Assembly: GCF_001613795.1 (NCBI RefSeq)
Contig: NZ_LPVZ01000020.1
Span: 496,001-560,000, forward strand
From: Thalassospira sp. MCCC 1A01148
GTDB lineage: Bacteria; Pseudomonadota; Alphaproteobacteria; Rhodospirillales; Thalassospiraceae
Direction of reading: 5' to 3'
Length of the DNA: 64,000 nt
Of this stretch, positions 29,607-38,851 are shown piece by piece. Positions within the stretch are counted from its first letter, which is position 1, and each line of letters opens with the position of its first letter. Made by a program: the position numbers and the translations under genes. The notes beneath the pieces are model-generated. The model was not told the DNA's origin. It searched no databases and saw nothing but the letters and a program-made list of their open reading frames with translations.

Positions 29607-30637
29607 GAGTTGATGCTCTCCGTCAACATATCGTCTGCCAATTGGGTATCTGCTTGAACTTCACGGCGCAAAGTTCTACCAATTAAAGACTCTAACTTGG
29701 CCGCCGGTATCCCATTTCCTGGGCGTTTGGCAGTAAGGTCGCCATCGGAGAGCACATGCCCTGCGGACAAATCTCGCGCTACAACAACTGACTTCAACGC
29801 CCAGTCCATACCAGCGACCTCACAAGAAGCAGGTTTCTTTTCGCGGAGACCAATCATCTTTTCCATACGCCTGACATCGCTTACTAGCTGGGCAAGATCC
29901 TCTGGGCCTGCTGAAACTCTCCAATCCTGAGCATTTGGGACATCACGCAAAATAGTAATGTGCTTCTCTATAACTTTTGCGCCTCGCGCTACGGCGCCCA
30001 GCACGGCTAAACCATCAACGGTATGGTCGGAATAGCCGACTGGACCCGCGAAAATATCCTTCATGCTTTCCATCGCCGCCAAATTTACATCATCGGCTGG
30101 TGTTGGATAACTCGTAACACAATGGAGAAGCGCAAGCTGGTCAACATCTGCTTGCGCCATCAATTTCACAAGCTGTAGAACTTCTTCATTGGAATACATA
30201 CCCGTCGACACAATCATCGGCTTTCCAAATTCGGCAAGCTTGCGCAGAAACCAAGGATTCCCCTTTTCACCGGATCCCACCTTGATTGCAGGCAAATCCA
30301 GCTCGGCGATCCAGCTTAATCTGGATGTGTCATGCGCTGTTGCCATGAATGACATGCCGCGACTTTCAGCTCGCTCTTTTAGTTCAAGCGCCTGATCAAG
30401 TGTCAAATTTCTGGGCCGCAGCCTGTCTTTCCAATCAGCCGCATCATTGGAAATAAGTTCGTCAACGTCAAAAATCTGGGTTTTGAAGACGTCTGCTTTG
30501 CTTTCCGCAGCCAAATCAACCAGATCTCTTGCTAAACTCATGTCGCCGAAATGAGCAACTCCAGCCTCGGCTATGAATAAACATGGATTATCTTCACCGA
30601 CCTGACGTTCGCCTATACGAAAACTTTTTCTAAACAT
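29603..30637 (-). CDS. neuB: Nonulosonic acid synthase (NeuB/LegI family)
   Basis: The 344-residue protein has the TIM-barrel NeuB domain: FIAEAGVAHFGDMSLARDLV, KTQIF, LPAIKVGSGE, VSTGMYS, LLHCVTSYPTP, VGYSDHT and EKHIT. A C-terminal SAF (antifreeze-like) domain (ARDLSAGHVLSDGDLTAKRP, then GNGIPAAKLESLIGR) follows. It condenses phosphoenolpyruvate with a six-carbon N-acyl sugar to give a nine-carbon nonulosonate. Its start overlaps the ABC-transporter stop, placing sugar synthesis and export in one transcript. Confidence 0.94.
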   Translation of the reverse strand: MFRKSFRIGERQVGEDNPCLFIAEAGVAHFGDMSLARDLVDLAAESKADVFKTQIFDVDELISNDAADWKDRLRPRNLTLDQALELKERAESRGMSFMATAHDTSRLSWIAELDLPAIKVGSGEKGNPWFLRKLAEFGKPMIVSTGMYSNEEVLQLVKLMAQADVDQLALLHCVTSYPTPADDVNLAAMESMKDIFAGPVGYSDHTVDGLAVLGAVARGAKVIEKHITILRDVPNAQDWRVSAGPEDLAQLVSDVRRMEKMIGLREKKPASCEVAGMDWALKSVVVARDLSAGHVLSDGDLTAKRPGNGIPAAKLESLIGRTLRREVQADTQLADDMLTESINS

Positions 30638-32459
30638 TAACTTCTCGTTTCGGGCGCTGATCTCTCAAGAGTTCAACAAACGCCCCTTCTTTATTTACAA
30701 GCTGCTTCCAAGTTCCGCGTTCACAAACAGAACCGTCACGCATCACAAATATTTCAGACGCGTTCTCAAGCAGAGCGCACTGATGTGTAATGAACAAAAC
30801 GATTATGTCGCTGGACAGTTCTTCAAAGAGCTGCCCCATCTTTTGCGCCATATCATTATCGAGGCCGCTCGTTGCTTCATCCAAAACCAACAACTTTGGC
30901 TTCTTATAAAGGGCCCTGGCAATCGCAATTCTTTGTTTTTGCCCACCAGAAAACCTCCCGCCGAGGTCCCCAGACAGGGTATCAATGCCCTGTGGCAGAG
31001 TCTGTAAAAACTCAGCCAAACCGGCCCTTTGCAGACACTCTTCAACCCAAGCCCGATCCAAGTCGGTTTCTCCAAAACCCACGTTCTCCGCCAAAGTACC
31101 GTCGATAAGAAACGGTTGTTGCGGCACATAAGAAATCCCTGATCGGTACTCAATAAGTCCAAACTCGCAAACCGGAACACCGTCAAGCGAGACAGACTTC
31201 AAACTGTCAATCCGCATTCCCATAATTAGATCGACTAACGACGTTTTCCCCGAACCCGATACACCGACCAAGCCATAGAATGCACCCTGCCTTAATTTGA
31301 TCGATATTCCGGTCAATTTGCTACCGCTATCACTACCAATATACATTTCATTCAGTTCTACTGCCAATTCGTTCCAATTAGTATTTTCGCTTGGCACGAT
31401 CTTTGTGGAAGATAATTTCGATGTTATCTGGTGTTCCTGCAAGTCCCTTTCGAGCTTTTCCAACCCTTGCAGGAACGGAAAAACTTGCCAAAACTTGCCA
31501 AAATTAACAGAAAGCCTGTTTGCGACAGGCAATACTCGTGAAGCGACAACCCCTAAAACTGCAATATTACTTGCTATATCCGGGAGGGTAAAATTGTTCA
31601 TAAACATTATAAGAACAATGCATAGAAGACTAAATTGACTTAGAAAGGTAATAAATTGAGGCGGAATTTTACCCCACATATTCTGATACAAATGAATATT
31701 GCTTGCTCGCTGAACTGAAAAGTCAATTCTTTGCTCAAACCACTTCGGGTTCAACGCGAACCGAATATCCTTGTAACCTCTTAACAGTTCTCCGTATCCA
31801 ATCTGGATCTCGTTGGCTGCCAGCCTTGCTTGCTCCGCATATCGCGCCAAACGTGGACGTGAAATCAGCGTCAGCACAAGGACCATAAGCGCAATGGCAA
31901 AGAAGTAAATCAGCCCTTCCAACGGCAACGAATAGACTAGAATACCTGTCATAACCAAGATCAGAGAGATGTCCGCAAACACCGTAAGACTGAACATGAC
32001 AAAGTCCCGCGCCCACATCGAGATGTCTTGCTGACAAATACGAACAACTTCCCCCGAATTGTTACTTGAATTCCAGGACGAGTCAGCGTTTTGCATCATC
32101 GCAACGAGATGGCGAGACATACGTTGCCAACGCCCTATTCCAAACTTAAGAATGAGCCAAGCTTGCGTCGCATTGAGGATAAAGGCGCACGCGATTAAAG
32201 CAATTGGCACACAAACAAATATCAAGACGCGTTCTTGCGGATTGAAATGGGCGAGCAAATCTTGCGCAAAGGCTGGCAAGAAGTCTATCTCTCCACCGGA
32301 CATTACGAACTTAAAAAATGGTGCTATCGAGGAAATTGCGAGCATATCTACAAAACTAACACCGCACAAAAATACGATCAGAACAGACATCAGGTGTCTC
32401 TCACGTTCTGTCATAAGTGAACGGCCCAATTTCCAGCAGCTGGCTATAGAGTTCTTCAT
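30630..32459 (-). CDS. ABC transporter with fused permease and ATPase (PglK/MsbA-type flippase)
   Basis: The 609-residue half-transporter has about six membrane segments in residues 20-300. Its nucleotide-binding domain has GLVGVSGSGKTSLVDLI (Walker A), FSGGQKQRIAIARAL (signature) and LLVLDEATSGLD (Walker B), and an H-loop His in FITHQCA. Within a nonulosonate glycan cluster, and with no Wzx or Wzm/Wzt recognised, it is best viewed as a PglK-like flippase for lipid-linked oligosaccharide. Lipid export in the manner of MsbA is the alternative. Confidence 0.85.
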   Translation of the reverse strand: MKNSIASCWKLGRSLMTERERHLMSVLIVFLCGVSFVDMLAISSIAPFFKFVMSGGEIDFLPAFAQDLLAHFNPQERVLIFVCVPIALIACAFILNATQAWLILKFGIGRWQRMSRHLVAMMQNADSSWNSSNNSGEVVRICQQDISMWARDFVMFSLTVFADISLILVMTGILVYSLPLEGLIYFFAIALMVLVLTLISRPRLARYAEQARLAANEIQIGYGELLRGYKDIRFALNPKWFEQRIDFSVQRASNIHLYQNMWGKIPPQFITFLSQFSLLCIVLIMFMNNFTLPDIASNIAVLGVVASRVLPVANRLSVNFGKFWQVFPFLQGLEKLERDLQEHQITSKLSSTKIVPSENTNWNELAVELNEMYIGSDSGSKLTGISIKLRQGAFYGLVGVSGSGKTSLVDLIMGMRIDSLKSVSLDGVPVCEFGLIEYRSGISYVPQQPFLIDGTLAENVGFGETDLDRAWVEECLQRAGLAEFLQTLPQGIDTLSGDLGGRFSGGQKQRIAIARALYKKPKLLVLDEATSGLDNDMAQKMGQLFEELSSDIIVLFITHQCALLENASEIFVMRDGSVCERGTWKQLVNKEGAFVELLRDQRPKREVNV

Positions 32460-32489
32460 TTAATTGAAATACTTAAATTGAAAATAGCT

Positions 32490-33515
32490 TTAGATGCTAA
32501 TGACATGACACCCTCTAAGCCTTGCTTCTGCAATGAAACCGCCAGGCAAACCGATGATATAGTCAGCAGAGAGCATTGCATCTTTTGCACTACCAAAATC
32601 ACTAACAGAAATTAACACTCCAAACTCTTTCTCTAACATATAGCTGTATTTACCAGCATTTTCGCGCGGATGCGGTCGTATTATCAGATGAGGATTCTTT
32701 ATCTGATCTGTCACACCCAATTCATCCATCTTCCCTTCGCCTATTAGTCGAGCCAACCTTTCGGCAGTCAAAACTTCGTCAAACTCGACATTCCGACCTT
32801 TCCCCCGAAGTTCCCTGCCTACAAGAGAAGGATATAAAATTACAGTCGCATCTTTGCCTACTGCCCAAGCCTCCCGACAATCCATACTACGACTGTCATC
32901 TGTATCCAAAGTTGCTTCATGCAACTGGTCAAAAAACACGACCCGTTGTGTTTTAAAAACCTCGTGTGCTGACGCACTACGCGATTCCGTGCTAGTTGGT
33001 ACGATCAATAGATGCGGTATGAAATCCTCACCTTTGATATCTTTGAGCCGGATATTGATGTTGAAATTCACATCTGCCAAACAAATGATTGGGACGTTGT
33101 TCGCTCGCGCTTGCGCCCACAAAGCACGAACCCGAACTGCGTCAACGTCATCAAGCCCGGTTATCAAAAGCTCCGGACGAATTCTGTCGACAACGTTCTT
33201 TGCGAATTCGATTTCTGCTTCAAGAGACTTTTCATTACCAACTTGATCAATTTCGATCCGACTTTTCTCAAAGCATTTAGAACTTCCTTCGTTAAATGCC
33301 CAAACAGAACTCTGCCAAATCAACACATGGAACTTGGCAAGCTGCATAGGTGGCAGAGAATGATTTTTCAATACCCCGTCCAATCTTCCACGCAAGTCGG
33401 GAAAATTGTTGCTGGTATATATCTTTAGGAAAGCAACAAGCGTATTTGCGGCACCAGGGTCCCGACTTGCAAGCAAAACTGGGAGCTGATCGTCCGGGCG
33501 CTCATAGACCGTCAT
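32490..33515 (-). CDS. Putative GT-B glycosyltransferase-like protein of unknown family
   Basis: I do not recognise a named family for this 341-residue protein. It opens with PVLLASRDPGAANTLVAFLK, has a mid domain of ELLITGLDDVDAVRVRALWA, and a C-terminal half with PHLIIRPHPRENAGKY and LSADYIIGLPGGFIAEARLR. The Arg-Pro-His-Pro motif and the Gly-Gly-x-x-x-Glu turn are common in capsule-type GT-B transferases. It is co-translated with the aminotransferase upstream (4-base overlap), so a role in the same sugar or in its transfer is likely. Confidence 0.6.
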   Translation of the reverse strand: MTVYERPDDQLPVLLASRDPGAANTLVAFLKIYTSNNFPDLRGRLDGVLKNHSLPPMQLAKFHVLIWQSSVWAFNEGSSKCFEKSRIEIDQVGNEKSLEAEIEFAKNVVDRIRPELLITGLDDVDAVRVRALWAQARANNVPIICLADVNFNINIRLKDIKGEDFIPHLLIVPTSTESRSASAHEVFKTQRVVFFDQLHEATLDTDDSRSMDCREAWAVGKDATVILYPSLVGRELRGKGRNVEFDEVLTAERLARLIGEGKMDELGVTDQIKNPHLIIRPHPRENAGKYSYMLEKEFGVLISVSDFGSAKDAMLSADYIIGLPGGFIAEARLRGCHVISI

Positions 33516-34816
33516 TTGACCAGATCTTTGATATTTTCGGCAACTTTCAAAAATGCACTCGCCACGTCATCCAAGTCGTTCTCAGACATACCGGGGCGCA
33601 TGAGCTCATGTGTAATGACTGTCGAGTAATGCGCCTCCTCACAATTTGGACAACTTTGATCCAGATAAGTAGTCTCTGCCTGTTCTGAGGCGCCCTGAAT
33701 AACAGGATGCATTTTGGATCTATAAAATGATTGTTTGTATAAGGGCCTCACATAACCAGCCCCGATTAGAACACCTTCATGCATCCTTAGCTCAGAAGGT
33801 GTCAATTCCGCCTTTACCGCAGCGACATATTGCTCCCTATCAACTCCTGCGACTTTCTGATCAAACTTCAACGGATGTAGGTAGTAGCAATGTGTATCCC
33901 CTTCTCGGACTTCTGGCATCGTTAGGAAAGGAATGTCGCGCAATTTTTTTTCAAGAAAGTGTACGTTCTCTATTCTCTCTTCAATCAGCGCCGGCAACCG
34001 ATCAAGTAGAGACAAAGTGATGGCCGCTTCAATTTCTCCCAACCGAAAGTTATAGCCAACAATGCCACTTAACTTTTCATCGATATGAGTTGGCATTCGA
34101 TCTACCACAGCCTCACTGTGGTTCCTAACCAGCCGCAAACGTTGTGCCAATTCGTCTGAGTTAGTAACCACAACACCACCTTCTCCACAGTGGATATGCT
34201 TGTGATAGTTAAGACTAAAGACCCCCATGTGCCCGATCGAACCAACTTTTCGACCGTTGCATTCTCCCAACGGAGCCTGCGCACAATCTTCAATGACCGT
34301 TAACTTATGTTTTTGGGCCAACGACATAATGGCATCCATGTCAGCTGAACCGCCAAATATGTGTACAACGATGATGCCCTTGGTCTTAGCATTAATCAGA
34401 CGCTCCAACGCAGTTGGACACAAACACCAGCTATCGGGGTCAATATCGCAAAACACGGGTGTAGCACCATTGACGACAGGGGCTACAGCAGATGCCGACA
34501 TTGTATAGGGGGAAACGATAACTTCATCATCTGGACCAAAACCAGCTGCGGCGCAAGCAGCATACAAACCACTGGTGGCAGAGTTCATTGATACGCTGTG
34601 CGCGACGTCAAACATCTGCGCCCATTTTTCCTCAAGCAGTCGAACTTTAGGCCCACCAAGAAAATCCTCATGCCAGGTTCCCAGGTATCTGGATAAAACG
34701 CCGGATTCCATGACAGCCGTTGCCGCATCAATTTCCTTTTGCCCGATTACATTATAACCAGGGAAAGGTTCTGTTCTGACGGGCTCACCACCGAAAATCG
34801 CAAGCTCTTTTGCCAT
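33512..34816 (-). CDS. DegT/DnrJ/EryC1/StrS sugar aminotransferase
   Basis: The 434-residue PLP enzyme starts AIFGGEPVRTEPFPGYNVIG and has VIEDCAQAPLG (PLP-contacting Asp). FSLNYHKHIHCGEGGVVVT places the Schiff-base Lys in the segment HKHIHCGEGG. YNFRLGEIEAA follows. The long C-terminal part includes a Cys pair (QSCPNCEEA) not seen in PseC or LegC. It transaminates a 4-keto or 3-keto nucleotide sugar. The sequence style is nearer to StsC/AHBA-type aminotransferases than to PseC. A 4-keto sugar from the dehydratase at 25427 or the Gfo/Idh product at 34864 are candidate substrates. Confidence 0.85.
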   Translation of the reverse strand: MAKELAIFGGEPVRTEPFPGYNVIGQKEIDAATAVMESGVLSRYLGTWHEDFLGGPKVRLLEEKWAQMFDVAHSVSMNSATSGLYAACAAAGFGPDDEVIVSPYTMSASAVAPVVNGATPVFCDIDPDSWCLCPTALERLINAKTKGIIVVHIFGGSADMDAIMSLAQKHKLTVIEDCAQAPLGECNGRKVGSIGHMGVFSLNYHKHIHCGEGGVVVTNSDELAQRLRLVRNHSEAVVDRMPTHIDEKLSGIVGYNFRLGEIEAAITLSLLDRLPALIEERIENVHFLEKKLRDIPFLTMPEVREGDTHCYYLHPLKFDQKVAGVDREQYVAAVKAELTPSELRMHEGVLIGAGYVRPLYKQSFYRSKMHPVIQGASEQAETTYLDQSCPNCEEAHYSTVITHELMRPGMSENDLDDVASAFLKVAENIKDLVK

Positions 34817-34863
34817 CTGTGCCTCACGTCTGTACTGCGTTGCATTCTAAAACGATCATAAGT

Positions 34864-35844
34864 CTATTCTTTGAATGAAGAGAAAGTTTTATCTAGTTCA
34901 AATGCGACTTTTTCCTGTTCAACGCACCATGTCCCATCTCGAACCAAGAAGGCTCCTTTCTCGAAGACATCCCTCCAGTTCTGCCAAGCTGCTGGCAATG
35001 CCCGAAATGGATCCAAATTCTCAGATTGGATATCTTCTGGGTAAGCAAAGCCCGTATAAACGGTATGGCTTGATGCAAATCTACGACGAATACGACGCCC
35101 ACCATCTTCCAGACGTACGATGGCATTCTCAAAAAATAGTTCGAGTTCGAAGAAGTTATAATCGACCTTATCAAGTTCTTTTAAACTTACATTTGCTTGG
35201 GGCTCACTGAGCAATCTGACAGAAAAATCACCCCGGCTGTTCATCTGATTCGGAGTAGCTTGTACTTCTCCAAAAAAGTCTGCAAGCAGAACTATCATGT
35301 GCGGACCATTATGACTAATTCCCTTAACAAACCAGCCATTTGCTGACGTCAAACGCCCATATACGCCATCTGCAATCTCTTTTTTTAGAGCCAACAGGCC
35401 TTGGTCCCAAAGGCGGAAATAGTTAACCCCAACTTGAACTTTATTTCTGTTAGCCAACTTAAGAAGTCTAGAACTAATCTCATAATTGGAGGTAAAGGGC
35501 TTCTCACAGAAGATACCACTGACACCATTTTTTAAGCAAAAATCGACATGTTCCTCGTGCAGTTCTGTAGGAGAGGAAATAACTGCCAAATCGAGCTTTG
35601 GTATTTCTACATTTAAGTCATGAACGCTACGAACCTCGACAGCTTCAGGGAAATTCTCTTTTACCCGTCTTGTTTTGCTCTCATCAGGATCAACGCAAAG
35701 GACCACTTGGAAACCACCAATATTTAACAATGCGCCCAAGTGAGTCAAAGCGCCGTCAACCTCTCGCGCATTTGTTTTTGCGTCATAGCCCGCAGCTATT
35801 GCCCCGCATCCTATCAGCGCTACCCGGATCAATATTGAACCCAC
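34864..35844 (-). CDS. Gfo/Idh/MocA family NAD(P)-dependent oxidoreductase
   Basis: The 326-residue protein has an N-terminal Rossmann fold (RVALIGCGAIAAGYDAKTNA) and the EKP signature in SGIFCEKPFTSN. The C-terminal beta-sheet domain follows. In glycan clusters such enzymes oxidise or reduce a sugar ring carbon (often C3) before transamination, which suits the DegT aminotransferase next door. Its 5' end overlaps the cytidylyltransferase-like gene by 16 bases. Confidence 0.85.
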   Translation of the reverse strand: MGSILIRVALIGCGAIAAGYDAKTNAREVDGALTHLGALLNIGGFQVVLCVDPDESKTRRVKENFPEAVEVRSVHDLNVEIPKLDLAVISSPTELHEEHVDFCLKNGVSGIFCEKPFTSNYEISSRLLKLANRNKVQVGVNYFRLWDQGLLALKKEIADGVYGRLTSANGWFVKGISHNGPHMIVLLADFFGEVQATPNQMNSRGDFSVRLLSEPQANVSLKELDKVDYNFFELELFFENAIVRLEDGGRRIRRRFASSHTVYTGFAYPEDIQSENLDPFRALPAAWQNWRDVFEKGAFLVRDGTWCVEQEKVAFELDKTFSSFKE

Positions 35845-36569
35845 TTGTGCTGGATTTTATCATTCAACGCCCTCAGATCCGGCCGCGAGGCAACAAGTTG
35901 AAGAATGTCTTTCAACTCGAAATTTGGGTTGTTCGGGTAGAGATCTTCGTAAACTGCGGTCACCAACTTATAGTCATCCTCGGTATCAACGGTGAGCCGG
36001 AGATTTGGATCGAATAGTTCTGCAGATGCTTCAATCCATTCCAAACTGTATAGTTCTGGATGCCTGTAGATGAATAGGCTAACGTGCTCCCGTTCTTCCA
36101 AATCGTTGGTCCTAGCGAAAGCATCTGCCAGAACGCGCGTAGAAAAAACCTGTACATCCATCCCAATCGGGAAACAACGCTTATAGATGTTCGAACAATA
36201 GTCAGCCCCAGAAATACGATATTTTTCAAATACTTTGTCGCATATTCCGGGATCAATCAAAGGGCAATCACCTGTGGTTTCTATGATATGCTCAACATCG
36301 TAATACTTTGCGGCACCGAGAACACGGGACATTACGTCTTCTTCACTTCCGCGAAAGCATAGTATGCCAAGTCGACTGGCTTCTGCAGCAAGAACGTCAT
36401 CCGTTGCATTTTCGGTAGTACAGAGGATGATTTCATTAGCGCATTGAATTCTTCGTAAGCGTTCTACCATCAACTCAAGCAGTGTTCGTCCCATGACAGG
36501 TTTTAAGACCTTGCCGGGCAGACGGGTCGATGTCATCCTTGCCTGGATCGTAATTGCTGTATGAACCAT
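35829..36569 (-). CDS. SpsF-like cytidylyltransferase family protein
   Basis: The 246-residue nucleotidyltransferase fold has AITIQARMTSTRLPGKVLKP at the N-terminus, then IILCTTENATDDVLAAEA and IIETTGDCPLIDPGICDKV. This is the SpsF/spore-coat type group related to KdsB and acylneuraminate cytidylyltransferases. It probably activates a sugar or alcohol phosphate of the glycan with CTP. A start at 36569 is preferred over 36596 because an AAAGAGA site precedes it. It is divergent from the GNAT gene at 36644. Confidence 0.78.
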   Translation of the reverse strand: MVHTAITIQARMTSTRLPGKVLKPVMGRTLLELMVERLRRIQCANEIILCTTENATDDVLAAEASRLGILCFRGSEEDVMSRVLGAAKYYDVEHIIETTGDCPLIDPGICDKVFEKYRISGADYCSNIYKRCFPIGMDVQVFSTRVLADAFARTNDLEEREHVSLFIYRHPELYSLEWIEASAELFDPNLRLTVDTEDDYKLVTAVYEDLYPNNPNFELKDILQLVASRPDLRALNDKIQHKWVQY

Positions 36570-36643
36570 TATGTTTCTCTTTATCTGTCCAGTCATAAAA
36601 ACTTTAGCTTCAAACGCCTAAGACAAACAGGTCTTCGATTAGA

Positions 36644-37159
36644 ATGTCCCAGCATTATGCGCCTCCCGCCACGCCATCGGTTACTATTCGTCCAGCAGAG
36701 ATGTCTGATGTCTCAGAGACATGGGTCCGTTGGCTAAATGACCCCAAGGTCACCCAGTATTCCAAACAAAGGCTTAAGACGCACACATTAGACAGCCAGA
36801 GCGCTTTCCTTTCGCAGCGCCTTTTAGACGAATCCCGCGTTGTCTATCTCGCCTTTCTGTACGGAACGCATATTGGTACCGGAGAAATTCTTTATATCCG
36901 GAACTCCGATGAGGGCGCATGTGCGGAAGTCAGCTACATGATCGGAGAGAGGTGTTGCTGGGGCAAAGGCATAGGGCGCCAACTCGTAAACCTTCTGTGT
37001 AAGGAAGCTTTCAAGAATAAAAATATCAGGAAAGTCCAGGCTGGCGCTCATCGCGAAAATATCGGCTCGCACAAAGTCCTTCTATCTAACGGATTCAAAA
37101 TATCAAAAGAGAGAAATTCCGACACATACTTCATTTTGGACAGGGAAGACTTTATTTAA
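36644..37159 (+). CDS. GNAT N-acetyltransferase (RimJ/PseH-like)
   Basis: The 171-residue protein has the RimJ/RimL-type start VTIRPAEMSDVSETWVRWLN and the acetyl-CoA loop VSYMIGERCCWGKGIGRQLV (Q/R-x-x-G-x-G/A). VQAGAHRENIGSHKVLLSNG follows in the last third. PseH and LegH are relatives that acetylate amino-sugar nucleotides, which would suit the aminotransferase in this locus. It is the only rightward gene in the block, flanked by leftward genes, so it must have its own promoter in 36597-36643. Confidence 0.85.
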   Translation: MSQHYAPPATPSVTIRPAEMSDVSETWVRWLNDPKVTQYSKQRLKTHTLDSQSAFLSQRLLDESRVVYLAFLYGTHIGTGEILYIRNSDEGACAEVSYMIGERCCWGKGIGRQLVNLLCKEAFKNKNIRKVQAGAHRENIGSHKVLLSNGFKISKERNSDTYFILDREDFI

Positions 37160-37182
37160 TCAAGCACCACTTGTTTAGCCGC

Positions 37183-38841
37183 CTACGATGTATACTGGGT
37201 CGCATTTAGCATTTTCCAAGCATGGTAGTGCGGGTATTTACTATGAACCCATTGACGGATCTCTCTTGCTTCGGCTTCTAGAGCCTCCACTTGCGTCTCT
37301 AGTATTACAGCCAATTTTTCGTAGTTTTCCAACCCGTGAGCATCGTCTGGGAGCAAAAATTCTTTTTGCCACAGCGGCCGTCCCCAAAAGACCCCCCCAA
37401 ATATTTTTGCACGCTTTGTAGCAGAAGCTATATCGAATTCTCTCCACCAATCAGTACCTAGTTTGGCGAGAAAATCTTCGCGACTTTGGCTGGAAACAAC
37501 AAACTGCCAATCGTGATACCACCCTCGATCAGCAACTAAAACTGGCACACCAAGCATTGATGCTTCAACACCAATCGTTCCATGGTACGTAACAATCCCA
37601 TCGACTGATTCGATCATGGATTTACCACTCCACGTCTCATGCGCAATGCCCGTGTTCTCCAGGTCAATTTCCCCTAGAATATCCGAAAGTGTTACCCCTC
37701 CATACCACGCGTCGCACGGATGTGCTTTGAATATCCAGTTAAACTCGGGATGTGCTTTTGCTTGCTTCACAACCTCCATTATCCAATCATGGAAGTCCCT
37801 GAAATGGCTCATACCATAGGTATGCGGGTAATCGAACCAGTTTGATGCATATATTCCTACAATCGGCTTTTGACCATCCCAACCAAAAGTCTGACAAATC
37901 TCCCGACGATCAACTTTCTTGGTACGCTCAGAATACGCGAACGCAGCGCCAATATCATCGGTTTCACCGGAAAAGCGTTTTTCCAAATAGGCTTCCCCGA
38001 TTTTTGATAAGTACTGTTGTCGCTGTTCATCAACGCTGTCCATATCTTCCCGGCTGGGACGATCACCATAATCAAAGACATCTACCGAATTACTTACGTC
38101 CCAAAGGCGCATGGTGTTAAAATCACTATCCGCCACGATAACGCGGACTCCCCTTTGTAGGGCTTGCCAAACAAAACTAATGCAAATAGTGTCCGGATGA
38201 CTAGACAAGACAAACTCGGGTTCGTAAACATCAAAAGCCTTCTTCGCCCCAACCAGGTACCCAACATAATCGTGAATGTGGGCACCAATGTTCGGGTGCG
38301 AGATATCAACAAACGCTGCTGTCTGTTTCTTCAGAAGGTAATCGTAAAACATTCTTGCCGGGATATCGTAAGGGAGATCGACGTTTAAAACTGGAACACC
38401 ACTTTTCAGTTGCTGAAGAATTGATTGGGTCCAGTAGCTCACTTCGCGAATATCGGCATTTTTCAACAAATCATACGAACACTGCAGTCCCAAGTTAGCG
38501 GCAGAATCCTTTTGTACTTCCTGTTGATAGTCAGCTAAAAGGAGTACTTCGTTTGATCCATCCCAGCCCATTGCTTTTCTCACAAGAGCATAACGAACCC
38601 AAAAAAGAGGGTTGGCAAAACTGCCGTCGACAAACACAATAGATTCCCTCCCGGGCATCCTACCTGCCACGGTGTCGCTGGAAATCGGGGCGCTCAAAAA
38701 GCCCCGTATCCCCTCGAAAAACCGACGCCTTAACTCAGCATATTCTCGAAGGTGTCGTCGTTCATTTCTAAATGTCGAAAAACGGCTAATTTTGCGCTTT
38801 AGATATGCGACAAATTCGCCGCATGCAGAGCCTGCACTCAT
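37183..38841 (-). CDS. Putative capsule-type glycosyltransferase/polymerase, GT-B fold
   Basis: The 552-residue protein has an N-terminal basic region and a C-terminal GT-B half with PIVGIYASNWFDYPH, WIFKAHPCDAWYGG, and SVDGIVTYHGTIGVEASMLG followed by VPVLVADRGW. The His-Gly-Thr/Ser and Glu-Ala-Ser pattern is that of capsule synthesis/CDP-glycerol transferase-like proteins (KpsC/KpsS, TagF type). No signal peptide. It probably acts at the cytoplasmic face. Exact chemistry unknown. Confidence 0.7.
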   Translation of the reverse strand: MSAGSACGEFVAYLKRKISRFSTFRNERRHLREYAELRRRFFEGIRGFLSAPISSDTVAGRMPGRESIVFVDGSFANPLFWVRYALVRKAMGWDGSNEVLLLADYQQEVQKDSAANLGLQCSYDLLKNADIREVSYWTQSILQQLKSGVPVLNVDLPYDIPARMFYDYLLKKQTAAFVDISHPNIGAHIHDYVGYLVGAKKAFDVYEPEFVLSSHPDTICISFVWQALQRGVRVIVADSDFNTMRLWDVSNSVDVFDYGDRPSREDMDSVDEQRQQYLSKIGEAYLEKRFSGETDDIGAAFAYSERTKKVDRREICQTFGWDGQKPIVGIYASNWFDYPHTYGMSHFRDFHDWIMEVVKQAKAHPEFNWIFKAHPCDAWYGGVTLSDILGEIDLENTGIAHETWSGKSMIESVDGIVTYHGTIGVEASMLGVPVLVADRGWYHDWQFVVSSQSREDFLAKLGTDWWREFDIASATKRAKIFGGVFWGRPLWQKEFLLPDDAHGLENYEKLAVILETQVEALEAEAREIRQWVHSKYPHYHAWKMLNATQYTS

Positions 38842-38851
38842 TTTATACTCA

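Noticed and set aside
32490-33515. Polysialyltransferase identity for this GT-B-like protein
   Set aside because: Only general RPHP and GG-x3-E features are seen; characteristic sialyltransferase motifs could not be identified.
33512-34816. Assignment of the aminotransferase as PseC or LegC
   Set aside because: The opening and the C-terminal Cys pair do not fit PseC or LegC, so only the DegT family is claimed.
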